NCBI GenBank assembly: GCA_029962745.1 | Contig: CM057154.1 | Location: 33,232,424 to 33,296,423, forward strand | Direction of reading: 5' to 3' | Length of the DNA stretch: 64,000 nucleotides | Source of the DNA: Echinometra lucunter | Taxonomy: Eukaryota; Echinodermata; Echinoidea; Camarodonta; Echinometridae | Shown here: in pieces, positions 23,001 through 64,000 of the stretch | Layout: every line of letters begins with the position of its first letter | Position numbering within the stretch: position 1 is the first letter of the stretch | The notes under the pieces: generated by a model | What the model was told of the DNA's origin: nothing | The model's input: the letters and a program-made list of their open reading frames with translations, nothing else | Databases searched by the model: none | Position numbers and translations under genes: made by a program

Positions 23001-25047
23001 CACTAATCCCAATATTTCTAGCATCAGGCATATACTGAAATCATTTCCTCAAAATCATTAAATCTGAACAAACTATGAAGTCTAAAACTTCTGGCTTATA
23101 ACATGTTTTGAGCGTGATTGCTTGTGTACTATGTTGATTATTACAACTCTGTGTGGTATAATTTCAACTATCTAACTGCAATTGTCTAAGTTCATCTATG
23201 AATTGAACCATCCGGTCAATGGCTCCATGTTATTGGCTAGTCCTCGTAAAAATATCCCGACAAAATCTTCTTGAAGAACTCTCTCAGAAAATCCTTCATG
23301 CAGAATGTGTAAAAACATGTCTAAACCAATATAACACACAACTAATACTGCTCTAAATAAATCTCTTTTTTTTTCTTTATACAAAGGCAACTATAGTTTT
23401 CATACAGGCTCAGCAAACGTTATCATTATCGTTGTCCAATCATTCAAGCTCCTTACGTCCCTTACAGGTATAAACAAAAAATAGAGTTTGCTAATCTATT
23501 TTTAAATATGTTAAATTTCATAAAAATTTTGCAATATCTCTGAATTTTTCATCACGGCTAGTAACAAATGAATATCATATATAGTTATGGGAATTCCGAT
23601 TCCTGGACTTGGGTATTCAAATATCATGATACAATATAAATTGAAAGTCACAAAATTGGACCTCTTACGGCAGGATCTCCACTTGAAATGTATCTCAAGG
23701 TTCTAAAGCAATGTTGGCAACTGCTGTTTTCACGACTAGCTCAAATATACAAAAAGGGTTATAATCTACTTTGGCGAAAGCCATATCAGCAAAAACAAAC
23801 AAACGAACAAATGATGTTAATGTTAGCCATGTAAGTTTGATGAAACCTGTCGGAAACTGGCAATAAAAAGGATTACAGATATCAAGAGCTTTAAAATCCT
23901 TAATATCTAGATTAAGTCGGCTTAGATGGAGAAAGCACTTGGGATTAGTTATATGATGTGATCAGGAAAGCCATTTCATAAAAAGTCACTGTGAATACAA
24001 ACATAATACTTGGTTATGAGCTGTTCCATGCATTCCAGGGGTTAACACAAAAGATTAGATTTGTTGGTGAATGGTTTAACATTCATTATGACATGATTTA
24101 AATGAAACTTGTTTCAGACAAAGCTGCAGTTTGATCATTTCAAATTCAAATCTCATCAAACCAGAATGCAAGAACCATGTCTATTACTTGGATAAATTAT
24201 TACAGCCTCAATAAAAACAAAAAAGTATCAGCAAGCTTGAGGGATCCAATAAAAAATATTTATGTAACAAGATGTCTGGGTTTAGTGTCAAGCTGAGTCT
24301 AATGCATAGAGTGAAATCTTCCCACAATGAAATATACCTGATGCAATGGCTGCAACCATTAAATTCAACCCTTTTGAAATCTTGGTTCAAAATATATGGG
24401 ATGAACATTCAAGGGTTTGATAGTAAAGCATGTTTTAATAAATGTGAATAAGGGTGAATTTTAATGTTTTTTTTTTTGGGGGGGGGATTTATAAATACTA
24501 CTTCCTAATCCACCTACATTAAAGAAATGTTAGTAGTTCATTGGATTTTGTTTTCAACTGTGCAGGCAAATTCAAATCATGAAATATGTTCTCAAATATT
24601 CATTGCAGCATCCTCCATATTATGAATGAGGATTTGTTTTCAACATGGAGTGGAGTTCTAAGGGGTTATCAAGGTTCATGAAACATGTAGCGTAAATGAG
24701 CAAATGGTCATTAGCATGGTTTCATTCGCACCAAAAATACAGCTATCAAAACATAAACTTAAAGAAACTCTCTGCAGCGTTTAATTAATCCTAGGATGCG
24801 CTTGTTGCAGTGTCTATTCTGATATCATTTTAAACTAAGATGAAAATGAATCCTTAAAACCTATGAACAAACAAATAAAACATATGCATCAATGAGCAGG
24901 GCAGGAGCAACTTTATGATTTTTTGTTCTTGTTCTAATTAGATCATCCCATGAACTCCACTCAACAGCTAAGCTTTAAAAAGAAATGGTGATGGTGGTTA
25001 TGGGGATGGGGATGATCGAGGGGTGGGGTTGGGGTAAGGGGGGTTGG
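20014..25047. other. AT-rich 3' flank of GRK2, no firm gene
   Basis: Probably includes the GRK2 3' UTR on the - strand, whose end cannot be located among many T-rich motifs. Apart from the candidate exon at 20486-20563 no coding segment is convincing. A 64-codon - strand frame at 23196-23390 (ending LRGLANNMEPLTGWFNS) is open but has no recognised homology. A-runs and T-runs are frequent. Confidence 0.4.
20486..20563 (-). CDS. Candidate internal coding exon, unknown gene
   Basis: On the - strand an open, GC-richer segment reads PLKPQLNHALGAPLLREKGY then TPIQS, ending in GG before the donor gtaactg at 20485-20479. Acceptors at 20553 (phase 0) or 20563 are possible. If joined to 16609 it would continue into the YWHVLQEQ frame. 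It might be a 3' exon of an unrecognised gene or an alternative end of the upstream GRK2 transcript; no homology supports either. Confidence 0.22.
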
Positions 25048-58521
<33,474 letters not shown>

Positions 58522-61500
58522 CTGTAGAGAAGAATAAGACACAAATATTTTTCACATAGTAGTAGCATGGATTACCGGTATTACTTGATTTAGGGAGTCT
58601 ACAAATTAATCCCTTTTGGACAGGTAGACAAACAACGTTAAAGAGATGCTTGAGTTCTGGAAAAGGTGAGCAATAGTTTGTGAGTTCTATCATTCTTTCT
58701 CTGTCAGTTAGGGAGAATATCACAGTAAGAAATGTCACTAGAAAGGATTGATCATCCAATGTCCTCACACTGGGAATATGGCAAGAAATAGATGAAAAGT
58801 TTGGACCAAACATTCATGCCAGGTTTGTGCATTGTCCCATACAACTAATTTCTATGTGCAGTGCAAAAGCACCTTTTGGGGAAATTTAGTGATTTTTTAA
58901 AATTAATTTCTAAATCTCACACTAAATATCTGTCTTTATGTACAAATAATTTAACTTTGGAATAGTTTCTTTCAAGTTATAACTGAATGACCAGAACTCC
59001 AGTTTATCTGTAAGTAACTGCTAGAGGGTACACACATATGTTTAAATAAAGATAAATCATATCATAAAATGGTAAACAAACTGATATGAATTCATTTATA
59101 AATGAAAGAAAAAGTCACAACTTTATATTGATTAATGGATGAGCAAACAATAGAGTTTTGAATGATAGGTGATTAATCACATATTTTTTCCTTACCCCCC
59201 CCCCCCCTCCATCTTTAAAAAATATCATCCTCCAATACATTTATACAAGTCCATGAATCTCATGCTACTGTGCCCTTTGCCATATTATTACTCTAATAAA
59301 TCTTTTCACAAATGCTTTTAAGCTCACAAACCTTCAAAAATTCATTACGAGGCATGGTTCTACCATTGGGTAAAAATGCACTCATGATGTGTCACTAATT
59401 TGTGTCTAATAAAAAGGGACATGAAGTTAACCTTAACAAAATTCATGGAATGTCCCCTAGAACTCTGAGGGAGGAGGTAGGGTAAAGGAAATAGTATTGT
59501 GCACAAGAGCAACAACAATTCAATAAACATAAAAAAGGGCAGAGGTTCAGACATTTTCAAAATGATGTATCTCACTATATAAGCCCATGCACTTAAACTT
59601 TCAAAAATGAAATGAAGTGAAATGTTGCTGGATGCCACACTACAATGTCTGTATGCAACAGTTAAAAAATGATTACTTCTTGGCCAGTGCTATTGCTGAT
59701 TTCATGTAGAGTGTAGAAGAGAATGATAAATGGTGTCAAAGACAGCTCATACGAGTATCATAATGAAAGAGATTTTAATGCCAGTGGCTCATATTTCCAA
59801 AAGAAAATGTAAAATTACCATTTTCTTGTCACCAGCATGCCCCTGGTAGTGTTTGAGGACAAAAATATCAAAATTTTCCAGCCCAGTGAATCTTTTGGTC
59901 AGGGCCAAATTTGTACAATAACTTGAAATGTGTACCCATTGTATGAAGATTAACGAGGAAGTTCAATGGCATTAAACTATTATCATCATCTCTATACAGC
60001 TGACAATGCAAATTTATGGGGGCAAAGTATCACTTTTATACAGCCGTTCTGAGGCAGTCAGAAATTTTTGTACCTGTAAGGTAAAATGGCAGTATGGCAG
60101 TTATTCTGAATTTGCATTTTTTTAATTGATGAAATATCTGAGAGGGGGGCATACTGTCACGACAAAGAAAATTGTCTTTTTGTGCAATATGCATATTAAT
60201 CTGATTATGTTCAGTTGTAGCATTAGAAAAAATGGACAAGAAACTATTTAAATATAGCAATGCATTTTGTCTATTGTCACTTAACATTGCCTGCCTTTGC
60301 AACCGATTTGCATTTGATCACAACTCAACTTTTTTCCAACACCCCATAGAGATAAGGAATAGGCATAGGTCCTCTGCTGTGCCACCCATCTTCATTGCCA
60401 CATTTGTGGGGTTTTTTTTTTTTTTGGGGGGGGGGGGGGGGTTACTGCAGCAATGCGGATCAAGCCCTAACACAGGCAGTTGTATCATGAAGGCCTCTAC
60501 ATCTAACTCTCTATTGCCAACAAAAAGAATCAAATTGTATTTTCATGTACGATTTTTGTACAATATGGGGCAGCACATGGAACTAAATTTCCTCCTCTCA
60601 TTCTCCTTTGTCATCCACGTAAAATATATCTCTCTTTCTCTTTCTCTACTATCTTCTCTCTCTCTCTCCCTCACTCACACACACATGCATATACACATTC
60701 TCTGCTCTCTTTTCTCCTCTTTCTTTCATTTCTCTCTGTTGCCTTCCTGTCTTTTATTTCTTTTCTCCTTATCATCTTCTCTCCTTCCTCTTTTCCCTCC
60801 CTTCACTTCATTTCTCTCTCATCACACTCACCTGCTTATTTTGACTGACGTAAAATAACCAAAAAACATGTATGAAAATAGGGGACAGAAAAGGAAAAAT
60901 TTAAAAAAAGGGAATTGAGCATGGCAGCATAAATATTAGCGACTGGGGTCATAGATGGTTCTAATGGGATCTTGTTGATAGAAGCCTTCATCCATTATTA
61001 CATGGATGATGGATACTACATTACACAGCAGCTCAGGTAGCCTCTACCTGATGAGGCCGTTTCAGGAGATAGTCTTTCAGCATTCAAGCAGAGACAGAGG
61101 ATCCAACAAGTGATGAAATACAGGAGTACATGATGATATAGAATGTTTTATCAGCAAAAATATGAACAACACTAACCTATCTTAAAATGAGAAAGTTAAT
61201 CTAAGTGATGTCCCACAGATAAAAAAAAGTCAAAGAATCAATGTCAAATGTACCACTGTGGGGTTGTGTAAAACACATTGTGATACATTACAGGCATACT
61301 GAGAGAATCAATGTCAAATTTACTACTGTGGGGTTGTGTTAGACATAGTGTGATACAATACAGCCGAGAGAATCAATGTCAAATGTACCACTGTGGGGTT
61401 GTGTTAGACACAGTGTGATACAATACAGCCAAGAGAATCAATGTATGTATACCACAGTGGGGTTGTGTGAGACAGTGAATATAGTGTGTAGCTATGAAGA

Positions 61501-63129
61501 AACACTGTTTTCACGCTGTTTTCAGATGTTTGAACACTGTGGCATGCTTCTTTCTCCATCATTTTGACCTGCATCACATTTCCATGATATTTAACATACA
61601 GTATACACACATTTGCATCAAATACCATAAAAACTTCCTCTGAATACAGACAAATACATTTAATTGATTATATTACTGACACTGTATGAATTTATGACCC
61701 AAAGAGCACTACTCACACCACCATTGTTTTTTAATTATGTATCTCCCATGGTAATAAAATTCAGTGTTTTTCATCATCAAAAAAAGGTAATGATTAACTG
61801 AAATGGGAACATGAACTTGCGACTACTCAATCATTAATTCACATATAAATTCAGAAGCAATGTTTCAGTCTCACTGAATGAGAACGGAACAAATCATTCT
61901 TAGGCGGACTCTGAATAAAGAAAAAAAAAAAACGCCCTGGGAATTGCATGACCTTCTTGACCTTTCCTAAAGACCGATCATGGCGTCTCAAGTAGGATGC
62001 TTTGCCCGGGGACTTCCTGCTTCAGGCTTCATCTATATTCGATTCATGAGAACAGTCCCATATATACATTGTACATGCAGATTGGAAAGCCATTGGGAAG
62101 TTATTGGATTCAAGCTAAAAACTACAAGATGAATGCATGAATACTCATCATATTTCAATTTGGTTAAAGGTATAATGAATTACTGGTAGAATATTCTACC
62201 ACAGTAATTGTTAGAGTGCCCCCCCCCCCCCCTCCAGCAAAAGATGAAACTTAAAAAAACATAAATTACAATTTTATTTATTCCTATTCACAACTTTTAC
62301 ATCAATTTGGTGATGAAGCATAAATGCAAAAATTGCTTTATTCTTTGAAATTATCACTGAATGCTATCCAATACATTTCATTAGTTAATAGCAGCACTTG
62401 AATTTTTTGTCCAAGTCGTTCCTCTTAAATGTGAAATGGCCCAAACGGGCATAATACATGGGCAACGTGTGATGTTAGTTTGTTCCTATTGCACATCTCT
62501 ATAGTCCATGCCTAAACAGCTGTTCAAATAATAACTGCACAAGAGAGGGAAAAAGAGGCAACTTTTTACGGCTAACTAATATGCGTAAATGAGCTTATCA
62601 GTGGTTGAAAATGCCAGAAGCTAAAATGTCAGAGGCAAAAGGAACTAATTGAATAATTGAAATCAAATTATAGATTCCTTGTAATGAAAGGCAATCAGGA
62701 ATCCGTGCACAAGGCACAAGAGGAAAACGTTAAATCCTGTTCTAATTTTCACATCTATCTTCCCTGTTTTGGCGAGAAATACAAAATCAACGATACATGA
62801 ATAACACTTAAATGATGATGATAATAACACTAACTAAATCCTTCACATTAATCTAACATATCTGGTTACAAAAATAGATGTCTGTATAAATAAATAACAC
62901 TACGATGATGTCAACGAAAACACAAGCTCAATCCTATTATAAACTGATCAGAACCTTTCATGTACATGTATCTGTTACAAAAATAGAATTAAAGATAGAT
63001 AATGCTTCAAGCATGACGACAAAGGAAATACTTAGCAACTTCCTATAATTCCACATTTATTTTGCACATCTTGATTACAGAAACAGAATGATAATGAACC
63101 CACTGAGCATGATTTGATTTCACTATAAA
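58522..63129. other. Probable 5' GRK2 intron, no exon identified
   Basis: The missing RGS-domain exons were sought on the - strand (motifs such as YIMKELL or VP..LFQ before the 58521 junction) and not found. It holds a tandem repeat at about 61233-61480, a G-run (60426-60441), and a CT-rich tract (60630-60830). Confidence 0.45.
61233..61480. repeat. Tandem repeat of about 66 bp, 3-4 units
   Basis: Units agaatcaatgtcaaatgtac / cactgtggggttgtgttaga / cacagtgtgatacaatacag start near 61233, 61301, 61369 and 61434. The last unit is shortened. Confidence 0.85.
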
Positions 63130-63452
63130 GGTTTGTTCAGATATGATACGACAAATCCCTGCAACATTTTTAGTATTCAGATATGGTGTAACAAACCACC
63201 CCATTTATGTTAATGAACGTGCATTAATGAACTCTCAAAAAAGAATTTTGTCAAAAGTTGTGCAGACATACTCATGACAACATATTTAGCACTAACTTTT
63301 CAAGAATTTGATTGGTCCATAGCTTTTTGCAGCCAGGCCACACAAAAATGTCTCCTGCCTCTGCGACATTTTTTGGTCGCCTCATATCCCATAGACTTGT
63401 TGTGGGGATTTCATTAATGCGGGGATTAGTCGCCTCACATCTGAACAAGGCT
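63130..63452. mobile_element. MITE with TTGTTCAGATRTGA ends, 323 bp
   Basis: Left GGTTTGTTCAGATATGATAC; right reverse-complemented CCTTGTTCAGATGTGAGGCG. The body includes a subterminal tttttggtcgcctcatatcc. It is related to the partial copy at 50148-50363. Confidence 0.7.
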
Positions 63453-63782
63453 CAACACACATTTTTCATAGAGACTAGCCCGAGTTATGTCAGGTTTAGT
63501 ATTCAGCACTATATCGAAAATAATGGCAACAATGTACATTTGGGCTACATTTGGGCTAATACTTTGAGTATTGGTTGCAAAATGAAATGGTGACTACTTC
63601 CTTTCTAGAACTTTTATAAGCATATAAGGTTAAAAGATTAGAAAGAATACATCATCAAAAATGATCATAATACAAGGAACATGGATCATTCCTGCCCCTG
63701 CACAGAAGATCAAAGCCTAGCAATACTAGTATATTCATACTTGAGAGTTCCAAGTGATACAGTCATCAATAAAAGTATAATA

Positions 63783-63955
63783 CAGTTAAACCCGCTTTAG
63801 CAACCACCTGTATAGAAAGACCACCTTTCTATAAAGACCACAATTTTTTGATTCCTTTGAATCATTTTCCCATTGAAAAATGTATTAAAGGAACCTGTTC
63901 ATAAAGACTGCTTTTCATGTCTCCCTTAGGCAGTCTTTATATACAGGTTTCACTG
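63783..63955. mobile_element. Tigger/pogo-like MITE, second copy, 173 bp
   Basis: CAGTTAAACCCGCTTTAGCA ... CAGTCTTTATATACAGGTTTC ends, flanked by TA on both sides. It matches 48897-49085 along the whole length with a short deletion. Confidence 0.85.
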
Positions 63956-64000
63956 TAACTCCTGCAAAATCAGGAACTTTGGTATGCATGAAACCCTCAC

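Noticed and set aside
23196..23390. 64-codon - strand ORF ending EPLTGWFNS
   Set aside because: Composition looks protein-like, but there is no recognised family, no splice sites in phase, and it lies in AT-rich 3' flank; not strong enough to call a gene.
60826..60848. Strong donor-like site (AAGCAG-gtgagt on the - strand)
   Set aside because: No acceptor or conserved coding frame upstream of it; taken as chance.
60232..60858. 208-codon + strand ORF
   Set aside because: Open mainly through a T/G run and a CT-rich tract; no conserved motif and no splice context.
61021..61110. Possible missing RGS exon reading MLKDYLLKRPHQ before a gt
   Set aside because: The frame is closed by a stop directly upstream, there is no good acceptor, and the residues do not align with the GRK2 RGS domain.

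Overview
The window is eukaryotic genomic DNA: AT-rich, with many introns and crowded with short transposon remnants. Two protein families can be recognised, both split into small exons with GT-AG borders. The exon-intron style, the abundance of miniature inverted-repeat elements, the tRNA-derived SINE and the GACCTTTGACCTTG-type tandem repeats suggest a marine invertebrate deuterostome, most likely an echinoderm such as a sea urchin. The species is an inference; no species-specific marker was found.

Left side, + strand (about 277-6765): the 3' half of a SEC14-like lipid-transfer protein gene. Visible exons encode the C-terminal part of a CRAL-TRIO (SEC14) lipid-binding domain and a C-terminal GOLD domain ending at a TAG at 6763-6765. 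A 500-base run of N (3694-4193) cuts into the third visible exon and probably hides the linker between the two domains. The gene starts to the left of the window.

Middle (about 7-25 kb): AT-rich 3' flanks of two convergent genes. It holds TTAA-flanked miniature elements, a block of about 146-bp tandem repeats rich in TGACCT half-sites, and two weak candidate coding exons on the - strand (20.5 and 16.5 kb).

Right side, - strand (58521 down to 25048): fifteen consecutive coding exons of a G-protein-coupled receptor kinase of the GRK2/3 (beta-adrenergic receptor kinase) type. They run from the end of the RGS-homology domain through the whole kinase domain and AGC tail to the PH domain and stop codon, 545 codons plus stop, with every intron phase consistent. 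The N-terminal exons (about 145-150 residues) were not found and probably lie beyond 64 kb.

The two genes are convergent neighbours and nothing indicates a shared pathway, although both products act at membranes (lipid transfer; receptor phosphorylation). The most unusual content is in the non-coding DNA. There are several families of TTAA-bounded miniature elements, including a class only 80-90 bp long. There are nested insertions that give relative ages, large foldback hairpins, decayed duplicates of coding exons in both genes, and a SINE whose head resembles 7SL RNA. No bacterial-type system, CRISPR array, rRNA gene or intact transposase was seen.
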